In this document: piece after piece, positions 31,976 to 40,020 of the stretch
Position numbering within the stretch: position 1 is the stretch's first letter
Layout of the letters: each line of letters begins with the position of its first letter
NCBI RefSeq assembly: GCF_000425145.1
Contig: NZ_KE384311.1
Location: forward strand, 227,832 to 291,831
Direction: 5' to 3'
DNA length: 64,000 nt
Source of the DNA: Pedobacter glucosidilyticus DSM 23534
GTDB lineage: Bacteria; Bacteroidota; Bacteroidia; Sphingobacteriales; Sphingobacteriaceae
The notes under the pieces: generated by a model
Databases searched by the model: none
Told to the model about the DNA's origin: nothing
The model's input: the letters and a program-made list of their open reading frames with translations, nothing else
Translations under genes and position numbers: made by a program

Positions 31976-31983
31976 TATTTTTG
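31976..31983 (+). promoter_or_regulatory. TAnnTTTG promoter box
   Basis: TATTTTTG exactly matches the Bacteroidota -7 consensus. TTA at 31956-31958 stands 17 bp upstream in the -33 region. The box lies 17 bp before the lipoprotein start codon, giving a very short leader. Confidence 0.5.
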
Positions 31984-32000
31984 CGTTTCCAAAAATTTAT

Positions 32001-32936
32001 ATGACATCAAAAATTAAAGCGCTCTCCTATTTACTTATCGTTTTTTGTGTATGGCTAACGGCTTGCTCTTCATCTGATAAAAATACGGTTAATAACTCTG
32101 AACTTACTTTTGAAGACTTAAAAGGGATAGTTTTCCATGAAGTGAGAAGGGAATTTAAAAACGGATTATCTTTTAATGAAATAGGTTTTCAGCAAGAACC
32201 CGAGTGGACTTTAGCTTTCCAAGCTCAAGATTCTGTTGATGTTTTTAGTCCTACCATGAATAAAATGGTTGGTTTTTACCTTCACCACGATCATAAAAGC
32301 TATTATAATTTCGCTAAAGAATGGTTTAGTGTAATTTCTTTAGCAAAAGATAGTATTGTTTTACAGCGTTTAGAAGTACAAAGTTTACGTGTTAAAAACG
32401 ATGTACGCTCTAATGTTTACATGACTTTTTATGCAGATAATTACATCAAAAACAAGCTTAAAACTACTATTGCAGAACTAAGAAAACCAAGTAAACAAGA
32501 TACTTTATTTGTTACCGAAAGAGCTAAACAAGCAAATTTACATCCGCTAGATTCTAATTATTTATTTGCAGCCCGTAACCCTGTAAAGTTTACAGCCATC
32601 AGTAAAAATATTAGCGTAGAGAAAACCAGTACGTTTGATAAAGCTTTATCGCAAAGTAAATCTTATGCTTATTTATATCCAGAATACGAGGTAAACATCA
32701 GCAAAGCTTATAAAGAATTTAATTTTGCTTTTAGGGTTATTGTAGAAACATCGGGTAAATTAACGGTGTATGATTTCCCTACTTTTGATGAGGATACCGA
32801 AAAAGCTCAAAGAAAAGTTTTCCAAGGTATTTTGGATGTTTATTTAGCCAATATGCTAAAGATTGAGCCGGGAAATACTTTAGGCATTAAGCATGCTTCT
32901 TTGGTAACGTTGTATGTAAAAGGAAAAATGAATTAG
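32001..32936 (+). CDS. lipoprotein, unknown
   Basis: This 311-residue protein has a lipoprotein signal with lipobox LTAC (Cys22) followed by SSSDKN. The acidic-poor start of the mature part is compatible with the periplasmic face or outer membrane. The rest is a mixed alpha/beta sequence without a recognised domain; ENVYMTFYADNYI-like and YLYPEYEVNISKAYKEF stretches are typical of conserved Bacteroidota hypothetical proteins. It ends 1 bp from the convergent DUF3037 gene. Confidence 0.65.
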   Translation: MTSKIKALSYLLIVFCVWLTACSSSDKNTVNNSELTFEDLKGIVFHEVRREFKNGLSFNEIGFQQEPEWTLAFQAQDSVDVFSPTMNKMVGFYLHHDHKSYYNFAKEWFSVISLAKDSIVLQRLEVQSLRVKNDVRSNVYMTFYADNYIKNKLKTTIAELRKPSKQDTLFVTERAKQANLHPLDSNYLFAARNPVKFTAISKNISVEKTSTFDKALSQSKSYAYLYPEYEVNISKAYKEFNFAFRVIVETSGKLTVYDFPTFDEDTEKAQRKVFQGILDVYLANMLKIEPGNTLGIKHASLVTLYVKGKMN

Positions 32937-33320
32937 TTATTTCACAAACTGCTCTAGTAATTGGCTTAAAGTTTCCTCAGGGTTTTGGGTTAAACCCGGA
33001 TGTACTTTAGAACATTGTAAAATAGTGCTTCTGGTGGCCGTTAACCATCTAAAACGAGATGGTAAATCCAACTGGGCAATGGGCGAATTGCAATTTTCTC
33101 CTTTACAAATACAATCAAAAATATGAAGGTGTTGCTTTAAATCATTTACTTCTAGTGCTGATGCAAAGGCTTTTAATCGGTTCTCATCAACATAAAAAGC
33201 TGCTTTTAAGAACTTGCTTTTAGCGCAATACAATACCACCCCAATATTTAGAAATTCTTCTCTTTCTACTTTAGGGACAAGGCGAATAATCGCATATTCA
33301 TATAAATTACGCTCTTGCAT
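32937..33320 (-). CDS. DUF3037 protein, partner of HipA-like kinase
   Basis: This 127-residue protein starts MQERNLYEYAIIRLVPKVER and continues EEFLNIGVVLYC, the signature opening of DUF3037. The domain is found almost always next to a HipA-like kinase gene, as here. The gene overlaps that kinase by 14 bp. Its activity is unknown; by analogy it may be the accessory or antidote of the kinase, but this is inference. Confidence 0.85.
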   Translation of the reverse strand: MQERNLYEYAIIRLVPKVEREEFLNIGVVLYCAKSKFLKAAFYVDENRLKAFASALEVNDLKQHLHIFDCICKGENCNSPIAQLDLPSRFRWLTATRSTILQCSKVHPGLTQNPEETLSQLLEQFVK

Positions 33321-34080
33321 TTTTGGCGGCTTCTAAAAAGTGATCAGCATGATTTAAGCGACTGGTTAAAAATGCTACATAAGCATCTCTATAAGCTTCC
33401 GGACTATCAAAATAAGTTCCTTTTAACCAATCATCAGGAATAAGCTGTACAATTTCTTCTAAAATATTGGGTGTAATTTGTGTTTTAAAAATGGCATGTA
33501 CTTCATCAAGCTTGGTTGCTTGCTTTAATAAAACATGGTCTTTAATTAGCGTAAAGGGCTTTTTTGCTTGCTCTTGCCAATTATCCCAAGAATGATGAAA
33601 ATATAAAGAAGCACCATGGTCTATTAACCAAAGCTCTTTGTGCCACCATAGCATATTGGTATTTCTGGCGGTACGGTCCATATTCATTAAGAAAGCATCT
33701 AACCAAACAATTTTTGAGGCCAAAAGAGGGTCTACCTGATACACACCAGGGTCGTAGGTGATAGAACCAGACAGGTAATGTAAAGCTAGGTTTAACCCGG
33801 TACTAAATTTTAGTAAATCCTGAATTTCTTCATCGGGCTCGGTACGACCAAAAGCTTCATCTAAATCTGCAAAAACAAGCTCTGGTATTTTAAAACCCAA
33901 TTTTCGGGCTAATTCCCCTCCTATTACTTCGGCAATTAAAGCATTGGTACCTTGGCCAGCACCTCTAAATTTTAAAACGTAGAGAAAACCATCATCCGCT
34001 TCGGCAATAGCAGGCATAGAACCTCCTTCTCTTAAAGGGGTTACATATCTGGTGACCGTTACTTTCCTTAATTCCATCAT
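33307..34080 (-). CDS. HipA-like kinase-domain protein
   Basis: The first in-frame codon is TTG, so the ATG at 34080 is taken (257 residues). The protein matches the short HipA-like kinase family paired with DUF3037. FLYVLKFRGAGQGTNALIAE holds the ATP-binding Lys and Gly-rich turn. DAFLMNMDRTARNTNMLWW carries the catalytic D-x-x-x-x-N-x-N region, and LWLIDHGASLYFHH the metal-binding D-H-G. There is no HTH gene beside it, unlike classical hipBA. It is the second Hip-type kinase in the window, unrelated in detail to hipT. The substrate is unknown. Confidence 0.85.
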   Translation of the reverse strand: MMELRKVTVTRYVTPLREGGSMPAIAEADDGFLYVLKFRGAGQGTNALIAEVIGGELARKLGFKIPELVFADLDEAFGRTEPDEEIQDLLKFSTGLNLALHYLSGSITYDPGVYQVDPLLASKIVWLDAFLMNMDRTARNTNMLWWHKELWLIDHGASLYFHHSWDNWQEQAKKPFTLIKDHVLLKQATKLDEVHAIFKTQITPNILEEIVQLIPDDWLKGTYFDSPEAYRDAYVAFLTSRLNHADHFLEAAKNARA

Positions 34081-34095
34081 CAAGCTAAATATCAG

Positions 34096-35151
34096 CTATT
34101 TTTCTTCTTTATAATAAATTTTATAATAATTCATGTCTTTGCTATCATCAAAGCCATTTTCTATCAATTGTCTATCGCCATGGATATAAACATGGAAGTT
34201 TTTATCCAACTTTAAAACGGTTTTATAGGCGCTACTTTGCTTTTTTACGGCTTGTGTAGAAATATCAAAGCGCTCTCCTATGGGGGTATCAAACTCTTGC
34301 TCAAAATTCTGAACCATTGCTTTAAATGATGTTGCAGCGGTTTCGTTTCCAATAACTTCTTCAGAAAACTCGTTAAAATCAAACTGTTCTTTTTCTTTAA
34401 AGTATTTGATGGATTTGTTTAATAAATCAATCTTATCTGGTTTTGATACTTCAAATTGCTCGTCTATTTTCTCGTTAACAAAGTTCTTGTATAAACTTAG
34501 GTAATTATTGGTTTGGTTAAAGTTGTCGTTTCTGATTTTTAATTTCAGGAAATCATCTTTCCAATACACTGCGGCTTCTTGTGTTTTGTTGGTTTGGTCT
34601 ATCACCACCACTTTATAGCCTTCTTCTTTATCGGTATTTAAAATTAAACAGCCTTTATCTAATTTTTGGATGTTGATAGCCTCTTGTTCGTAGGTTAAAG
34701 CAAAGCCGCCAGCATCAGGGTAAACCTTCATGTAAGTTTCTTTGGTTTCTGATTTAAAGATACCTAAAGCTTGATGAAGCTCTCCTTCTATTTGTACATC
34801 GTGAAACAAAGCAATGTAAACCTCGCCAGATTTTATTTTTGGATGGTTTGAAATATCGTATAAATGACGGGTAATTTGCTGACTAACTTCGTGAAACTTG
34901 GTGGTATCTTTAAAAATCTGACTTGCAAAGTGATAGATTTCATTTAAAGCTAAATCACTAGAATGCATAAAACGATATACTTCATTTACCTTTTCAAAAG
35001 GTTTTAAGAAATACTGCATCAATAAATTAAGCAGAAACTCGTCTTGTATGTGTAAGGTGCTATCAGAAAGGGTAAAATATTCGTCTTGCACTTTATTTCC
35101 TACTTTATGAACAGAGATATGTTCTAAATCGGATTCAAAAAATGTAATCAT
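34096..35151 (-). CDS. nucleoid-associated protein (NdpA/YejK family)
   Basis: This 351-residue protein fits the NdpA/YejK family. It opens with ESDLEHISVHKVGNK and has the central HLYDISNHPKIKSGEVYIALF, then FFKDDFLKLK-like and DKIDLLNKSIKYFKEKEQFD blocks and a basic C-terminus. Members bind DNA and are found in nucleoids; the exact role is unclear. It is cytoplasmic. It is 3 bp from the histone deacetylase-family gene and 15 bp from the HipA-like gene, so these may be cotranscribed. Confidence 0.8.
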   Translation of the reverse strand: MITFFESDLEHISVHKVGNKVQDEYFTLSDSTLHIQDEFLLNLLMQYFLKPFEKVNEVYRFMHSSDLALNEIYHFASQIFKDTTKFHEVSQQITRHLYDISNHPKIKSGEVYIALFHDVQIEGELHQALGIFKSETKETYMKVYPDAGGFALTYEQEAINIQKLDKGCLILNTDKEEGYKVVVIDQTNKTQEAAVYWKDDFLKLKIRNDNFNQTNNYLSLYKNFVNEKIDEQFEVSKPDKIDLLNKSIKYFKEKEQFDFNEFSEEVIGNETAATSFKAMVQNFEQEFDTPIGERFDISTQAVKKQSSAYKTVLKLDKNFHVYIHGDRQLIENGFDDSKDMNYYKIYYKEEK

Positions 35152-35154
35152 GCC

Positions 35155-36057
35155 CTAAAAATATAAATCATTTGCCACTTTAAAGGTATTACAGTGGGCA
35201 TCAACAATATCTTTTATATTAGGCGAGTAGCCTCCACCCATACTTACCTGAACAGGAAGCTGTTGAGCTAAGCATTTTTTAAATACCATTTCATCTCTTT
35301 TTTGGCAGGCTGCGGGACTTAAAGCCAGTTTACCCAATTTATCGGTAGCTAAAACATCAACTCCGGAAAGGTAAAAAACAAAATCGGGCTTAGCCTTATC
35401 AAATACTTCATTTAATTTTTGAGCTAGCATAGCTAAATATTCATCGTCTTCTACCCCATCTGACAAGGGAACATCCACATCAGACTGTTCTTTTCTGAAA
35501 GGGAAATTTTTATCGCCATGAACAGAAAAAGTAAAAACCTGAGGATTATTTTGAAATATTTGAGCGGTACCATTGCCTTGATGAACATCTAAATCAACAA
35601 TTAAAATAGATTTGGATATTTGCTTATGTATAAGATAATTAGCTGCTATAGCTTGGTCGTTTAACAAACAAAAACCTTCTCCCCAATTGCTGCCCGCATG
35701 GTGTGTACCACCAGCAACATTAAAAGCCACGCCATTTTCAATAGCATAAAAACAGCCATCAATAGTACCTTGGGCAATACGCAATTCTCTTTCTACCAAT
35801 TGTGCTGATAGCGGAAAACCTGTTCTTTTCTCTTCCTGATAGGTTAATGATAAATTTTTAAGCTTTTCCCAGTATTGTTTTTCGTGGGTTAAGAGTACAA
35901 TTTCTTCATCTAAAATATCGGGAGCGTATAAATTCTCTTGCGTGATGATACCTTCATGCTCAAGTTGTAGCGGAATAAGCTCGTATTTCAGCATCGGGAA
36001 ACGATGTCCTTCTGGCAAAGGATGGGCATAAATAGAGTCGTAAGCTATTTTAAGCAT
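35155..36057 (-). CDS. histone deacetylase-family (AcuC/HDAC) hydrolase
   Basis: This 300-residue protein has the arginase/deacetylase zinc site: GGTHHAG (general-base His pair), GFCLLND, DLDVHQGNGTAQIF (zinc Asp and His) and SGVDVLATDKLGKLALS (second zinc Asp). Bacterial members deacetylate acetoin-related, acetylpolyamine or acetyl-lysine substrates. The length is typical for the class IV-like bacterial group. It precedes the nucleoid-associated protein by 3 bp, an arrangement that raises the possibility of acting on that protein, but this is speculation. Confidence 0.88.
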   Translation of the reverse strand: MLKIAYDSIYAHPLPEGHRFPMLKYELIPLQLEHEGIITQENLYAPDILDEEIVLLTHEKQYWEKLKNLSLTYQEEKRTGFPLSAQLVERELRIAQGTIDGCFYAIENGVAFNVAGGTHHAGSNWGEGFCLLNDQAIAANYLIHKQISKSILIVDLDVHQGNGTAQIFQNNPQVFTFSVHGDKNFPFRKEQSDVDVPLSDGVEDDEYLAMLAQKLNEVFDKAKPDFVFYLSGVDVLATDKLGKLALSPAACQKRDEMVFKKCLAQQLPVQVSMGGGYSPNIKDIVDAHCNTFKVANDLYF

Positions 36058-36102
36058 TAAAAGTTTAGAAATTTATCAACGAAAATAAGCTTATCATCTG
36101 TG

Positions 36103-36921
36103 TTAAGAAACCAATTCGGCAGGTTTTTCTCTCTTGGATATATAATAGTTACTGATGAATTGAATGATAACAGCAATTGTTACGAAACCTAAGCCAAACC
36201 AAGCAGCCTGAATAACATTTTCATACAAACTTGGGTTTACCTGCGTTCTTTTTAATTGTATGCCATAAAAAGCCCAAATCACTACCAAACCAAAATAAGG
36301 GTTACGCTTAAAGCGGATGATATAAAAAGCTAATAATGAAGCTACAGCTATCAGGATAATAGTCCATAAGGAGCCAGAAACACCTCCATCCCAATTGATG
36401 CTATATAAAAAAACAGATGTATTGGCGATGGTTGCTATACAAATCCAAGCGAAATAAATACTTAAAGGGATTTGGGTAAACAACCTAGAAGATAAGCTTT
36501 TAGCAGGGTTAAATGTATTGATACGGATATTGATTTTTATTAATGAAATCAACTGTATAATCATCATCACTAAAGCAAGACCAATATATTCGTTTAACCA
36601 AACAAAAACCCAAATAAAAGTTGCAGCATTATTAATGATAAACCAATAACCTATTTTTTGTATTACTTGATTGGGCTCTGCATGGATATCTTTTTGGTAG
36701 GCTTGTCTAAGATGATAAATCGTGAAGGCGAATAAACCTAGATAAATAATTCCCCAAATGGCAAAAGTTAAGCCCGCTGGGGTGAAAACAGTGTCGTATT
36801 TTTTAGAAATATCGCCCATATTACCATTTCCAATAAGGTTAAGTTGCGATAACTGAGAAACGGTAAAGGCCAAAACGTAAACTATAAAGTTTAGCCAAGC
36901 TAATGTTCTTACTTTTTTCAT
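36103..36921 (-). CDS. TspO/tryptophan-rich sensory-like membrane protein
   Basis: This 272-residue protein has about eight membrane helices. The block FTPAGLTFAIWGIIYLGLFA matches the start of tryptophan-rich sensory (TspO/MBR-related) proteins, and several Trp residues line the helices (WVFVWLNEY, YFAWICIATIANT). It is longer than classical TspO (about 160, five helices) but usual for this Bacteroidota/Firmicutes subgroup. Possible ligands are porphyrins or small hydrophobics, unproven. It stands alone. Confidence 0.65.
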   Translation of the reverse strand: MKKVRTLAWLNFIVYVLAFTVSQLSQLNLIGNGNMGDISKKYDTVFTPAGLTFAIWGIIYLGLFAFTIYHLRQAYQKDIHAEPNQVIQKIGYWFIINNAATFIWVFVWLNEYIGLALVMMIIQLISLIKINIRINTFNPAKSLSSRLFTQIPLSIYFAWICIATIANTSVFLYSINWDGGVSGSLWTIILIAVASLLAFYIIRFKRNPYFGLVVIWAFYGIQLKRTQVNPSLYENVIQAAWFGLGFVTIAVIIQFISNYYISKREKPAELVS

Positions 36922-37016
36922 GATACAGATTTAACAATATTCAAATAAATATGTTTAATATGACAGTTTTAATGCCAAAATATGATGTATTAAAGTCTTT
37001 GTGTTTCTATAATTGA

Positions 37017-37024
37017 TAACTTTG
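37017..37024 (+). promoter_or_regulatory. TAnnTTTG promoter box
   Basis: TAACTTTG matches the -7 consensus exactly, 6 bp before the ATG of the 71-aa gene. The transcript would have almost no 5' untranslated region. Confidence 0.45.
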
Positions 37025-37030
37025 TGACTT

Positions 37031-37246
37031 ATGGAGCTATTTCAAGTGCCGGGTATTTTCAATAATGATATTTGCCGAGCTAAGGAAGAAAAAAATGGTA
37101 TATACACCATTACGTTAAATGCTGTTAAAATTGGGACTATTGTTAAAGAAAATGGGGGTTGGCGTTTGTTAGAGCAGTATAAAGAAGTTTTAAGCGCAGA
37201 AAATGTGCAACTGATTGGGCAGAGTATTGATGCAAGAAACCATTAG
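37031..37246 (+). CDS. small protein, unknown
   Basis: This 71-residue soluble protein starts MELFQVPGIFNNDICRAKEE. It has alternating strand-like segments (GIYTITLNAVKIGTIVKENG) and a helical end. There is no signal peptide and no recognised family. A good promoter box directly upstream and natural composition support it as a gene. It converges on the kinase gene 44 bp downstream. Confidence 0.5.
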   Translation: MELFQVPGIFNNDICRAKEEKNGIYTITLNAVKIGTIVKENGGWRLLEQYKEVLSAENVQLIGQSIDARNH

Positions 37247-37290
37247 TCAACCCCCAGAACATCTCCGGGGATTAACAATGGCTTTCCAAA

Positions 37291-38154
37291 CTAAACAACC
37301 TGATCTTTATTAATTAAAGTTTCGTGATATTTGATTAACCCATCAATTGGGTTTCTAATGATATTTCCTACTGGCATATTAAACTCGGTAGCCACCTCTC
37401 TTAAAAAAGGTAAATAATTGTGTGCTACAGACCCTACGCAATTAAAACTATATTGCTGATAATCTGGGTAATGACAAATGATATTGGTAAATAAAGCTCT
37501 AAAAGCATTTTTTACTAAATCTATAATATAAGGATGTGTAATATGCTCGCCAACAAACCTACTAAAACTTGCACTAAACCTGTTGGGTAAAGGTTTGGTA
37601 TAAATTTGATTGATTACTTCATCGGCAGTAATTTTAAAAGTATCCCAAAAAAGTTCTTGCAAATCTTTTGGTAATAAAGCTCTGCAATAAGCTATAAGCA
37701 GTTGTTTACCCAAGTATGCCCCACTACCTTCATCACCTAAAATAAAACCTAGAGAATCTACCTGATAAATCATGTCTTCACCATCAAATAAACAGCTATT
37801 AGTTCCTGTACCCAAAATAGCTACAAAACCAGGCTTATTACCAAGAACAGAACGGGCTGCGGCTAATAAATCAGACTGTACACTTATATTTTCGGCATGT
37901 TTAAAGACAGCTTTTAAGGCTTGTTCTACAACAGGGATTTTATCTGCGCTACAACCTGCCCCGTAGAAATAGATGGCAGAAACCTGTTCTATTCTTACAT
38001 CAGCTGGTAAATGGGTAGAAATAGCATCTGCAATGTATTTACTATCAACATAATATGGATTAAATCCTTCTGTATTGAAATAAATAGGATTTTTATCTTT
38101 TTGTAAATAACACCAACTGGTTTTTGTAGAACCACTATCTGCAATTAAAATCAT
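37291..38154 (-). CDS. N-acetylglucosamine kinase-like protein (BadF/BadG family)
   Basis: This 287-residue protein has the ASKHA fold: MILIADSGSTKTSWCYL (phosphate 1), GFVAILGTGTNSCLFDG (phosphate 2) and GFILGDEGSGAYLGKQLL, the signature of eukaryote-type N-acetylglucosamine kinases. VGSVAHNYLPFLREV is the adenosine motif. It probably phosphorylates N-acetylglucosamine or related amino sugars from cell-wall recycling. It is divergent from a ROK/NagC-type regulator 211 bp away, which supports amino-sugar control. Confidence 0.8.
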   Translation of the reverse strand: MILIADSGSTKTSWCYLQKDKNPIYFNTEGFNPYYVDSKYIADAISTHLPADVRIEQVSAIYFYGAGCSADKIPVVEQALKAVFKHAENISVQSDLLAAARSVLGNKPGFVAILGTGTNSCLFDGEDMIYQVDSLGFILGDEGSGAYLGKQLLIAYCRALLPKDLQELFWDTFKITADEVINQIYTKPLPNRFSASFSRFVGEHITHPYIIDLVKNAFRALFTNIICHYPDYQQYSFNCVGSVAHNYLPFLREVATEFNMPVGNIIRNPIDGLIKYHETLINKDQVV

Positions 38155-38365
38155 GCTTGTTTTTTAAATAGTTTATGATATAAAATTTCATGAGCTTATT
38201 GAAACTTTATAATACCAAAAATAAAAAAAGAAATGAAAACTTAAAAAAAATATTAAAAAGATTTAAGATTATTATTAAATATTTTTAAAGTTAGGTCTTT
38301 TAATAAAAATTTATCGTTAAATTTTTATATTGCCCAGATAAGTTTAGAAAGCTAAATTTGCAGCA

Positions 38366-39565
38366 ATGTTTAATACCAATAAGAAAAATGCTAAGCTCTA
38401 TTTCGACATTATACAACAATTGTATTATGGTGGGATATTATCTTGTGCAGACCTCAGCGCTTTAATTGATAAGAGTATACCCTTAGTTACCAAGTCGTTA
38501 AACCATCTTATAGAAACTGGCTTTGTGGTAGAAAAGGGTTATGCAGCATCTAGCGGTGGCCGCAGACCATTAATGTATGCGGTTAAGCATGATAGGCTAT
38601 TTATTGTTACAGTTGCGATGGATCAGCTTTTAACCAGAATTGGTATTATAGATTTAGCCAATCATTACGTATCTCCGGTTGAGTTTGTAAGCCTTAAACT
38701 AAAAGATAACCCAAACGCTTTAGAAAAGCTTACCGAAATTATAGATACGCACATCAAAAAATCGGGTATTGATAGAGAAAAAATTATTGGTGTAGGTATT
38801 GGAATGCCTGGTTTTGTAAATACACATGAAGGTATCAACTACACCTACTTAACTCACAAAGAAAAAAGCATTACCAAACCAATTAGTAAAGCTATTGGCT
38901 TACCGGTATTTATAGATAACGACTCGAGTTTAATTGCACTTTCTGAGTTAAAATTTGGATTGGCAAAAGCTATCAAAAACGTGATGGTTGTAAATTTAAG
39001 CTGGGGAATTGGCTTAGGGATGATTATCAACGGACAACTTTTTAGGGGTGAAAACGGGTTTGCCGGAGAGTTTAGTCATATCCCCATCTCAGAAAATGGA
39101 GTTTTATGCTCTTGCGGTAAACAGGGCTGTTTAGAGGTGGAAGCCTCTTTATTGGCTGTTACAGAAAAAGCAATACAAGGTTTAAAAGACGGTAGAAAAT
39201 CTAATTTCAAATATCAGGAAGAAGAGTCTAAACTAGCTTCTGCTGATGCTTTAATGGAAGTTGCCAACCAAGGTGACCAATACGCTATAGAACTTATTTC
39301 TGAGGCTGCTTATAAAATTGGTAAAGGTTTATCCATCCTGATACATATTACCAATCCTAAAGCTATTGTGATTAGTGGTCGTGGTGTTAAAGCCGGAAAT
39401 TTACTCTTACCTCCTATTCAGCAAGCTTTAAACCAGCATTGTATACCGCGTTTATCTAGAGATACTGATATTTACATTTCTGATATTGGTTTTGATGCAG
39501 AATTAATAGGCTCGGCTATTTTAGTGATGGAACAGTATGTACCGAAGGGGTTGAAAAGCTCTTAA
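38366..39565 (+). CDS. ROK-family transcriptional regulator (NagC/XylR type)
   Basis: This 399-residue protein has an N-terminal winged HTH (residues about 15-70, SCADLSALIDKSIPLVTKSL) and a ROK domain. The latter has GVGIGMPGFVN, the phosphate motif in VNLSWGIGLGMIING, GEFSHIPI and the zinc site CSCGKQGCLE. Such regulators bind amino sugars or their phosphates and repress uptake and catabolic genes. Its divergent neighbour is an N-acetylglucosamine kinase-like gene, its probable target. The AT-rich 211-bp intergenic region should hold both promoters. Confidence 0.88.
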   Translation: MFNTNKKNAKLYFDIIQQLYYGGILSCADLSALIDKSIPLVTKSLNHLIETGFVVEKGYAASSGGRRPLMYAVKHDRLFIVTVAMDQLLTRIGIIDLANHYVSPVEFVSLKLKDNPNALEKLTEIIDTHIKKSGIDREKIIGVGIGMPGFVNTHEGINYTYLTHKEKSITKPISKAIGLPVFIDNDSSLIALSELKFGLAKAIKNVMVVNLSWGIGLGMIINGQLFRGENGFAGEFSHIPISENGVLCSCGKQGCLEVEASLLAVTEKAIQGLKDGRKSNFKYQEEESKLASADALMEVANQGDQYAIELISEAAYKIGKGLSILIHITNPKAIVISGRGVKAGNLLLPPIQQALNQHCIPRLSRDTDIYISDIGFDAELIGSAILVMEQYVPKGLKSS

Positions 39566-39569
39566 GGCT

Positions 39570-39750
39570 TAAGGCGAAAAGCTGAAGGCTTCAATCGCTC
39601 ATTCAAAAATCAATCCTTCAATCAATAAAAAAAGATTGCTTCTTCGTTTTTCATCGCAATAACGGGAAAATCAATCAATAGGAAAATTCAAAAGGAAAAA
39701 TTAAAAAATCAATCCTTCAATCAATCAAAAATCAATCCCTATAAAATAAA
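39570..39750. repeat. cluster of dispersed low-complexity repeat words
   Basis: Between the ROK gene and tRNA-Arg lie GGCGAAAAGCTGAAGGC, TCAATCGCTCATTCAAAA, repeated TCAATCCTTCAATCAAT, a second GATTGCTTCTTCGT element (39633-39660) and GGAAAATTCAAAAGGAAAA. The same words recur around 17850, 31660-31920 and 51000-51290. No gene is seen in this stretch. Confidence 0.7.
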
Positions 39751-39754
39751 GCTG

Positions 39755-39826
39755 TGCCCCCGAAGGGATTCGAACCCCTACCAATGGTACCGGAAACCAT
39801 CATTCTATCCATTAAACTACGGAGGC
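39755..39826 (-). tRNA. tRNA-Arg (anticodon CCG)
   Basis: The minus strand folds into a full cloverleaf. The acceptor GCCTCCG pairs with CGGGGGC (one U-G pair). The anticodon arm is ATGGT-TTCCGGT-ACCAT with anticodon CCG reading CGG, and the T arm is GGGGTTCGAATCCC. CCA is not encoded. A TAnnTTTG box lies 8 bp upstream. Confidence 0.95.
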
Positions 39827-39834
39827 AATAGCTG

Positions 39835-39842
39835 CAAATATA
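39835..39842 (-). promoter_or_regulatory. TAnnTTTG promoter box of tRNA-Arg
   Basis: On the minus strand TATATTTG matches the -7 consensus and ends 8 bp before the mature tRNA 5' end, so the primary leader should be only a few nucleotides. Confidence 0.5.
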
Positions 39843-40020
39843 GAAATACATTTCAATTATTTTTAGGCTAAAACCTTAGCTTGTCAAGCTTCATTGTCCC
39901 TATCATCTAACAACAGCTAAAACCTCATCTCCAATTTAACAGTATAAATATGACGATAATCATATTTTGTTAACCAATTAAATCATTTCCCTGCCCACCC
40001 CAAATTAGCAGTTTTGTTTT

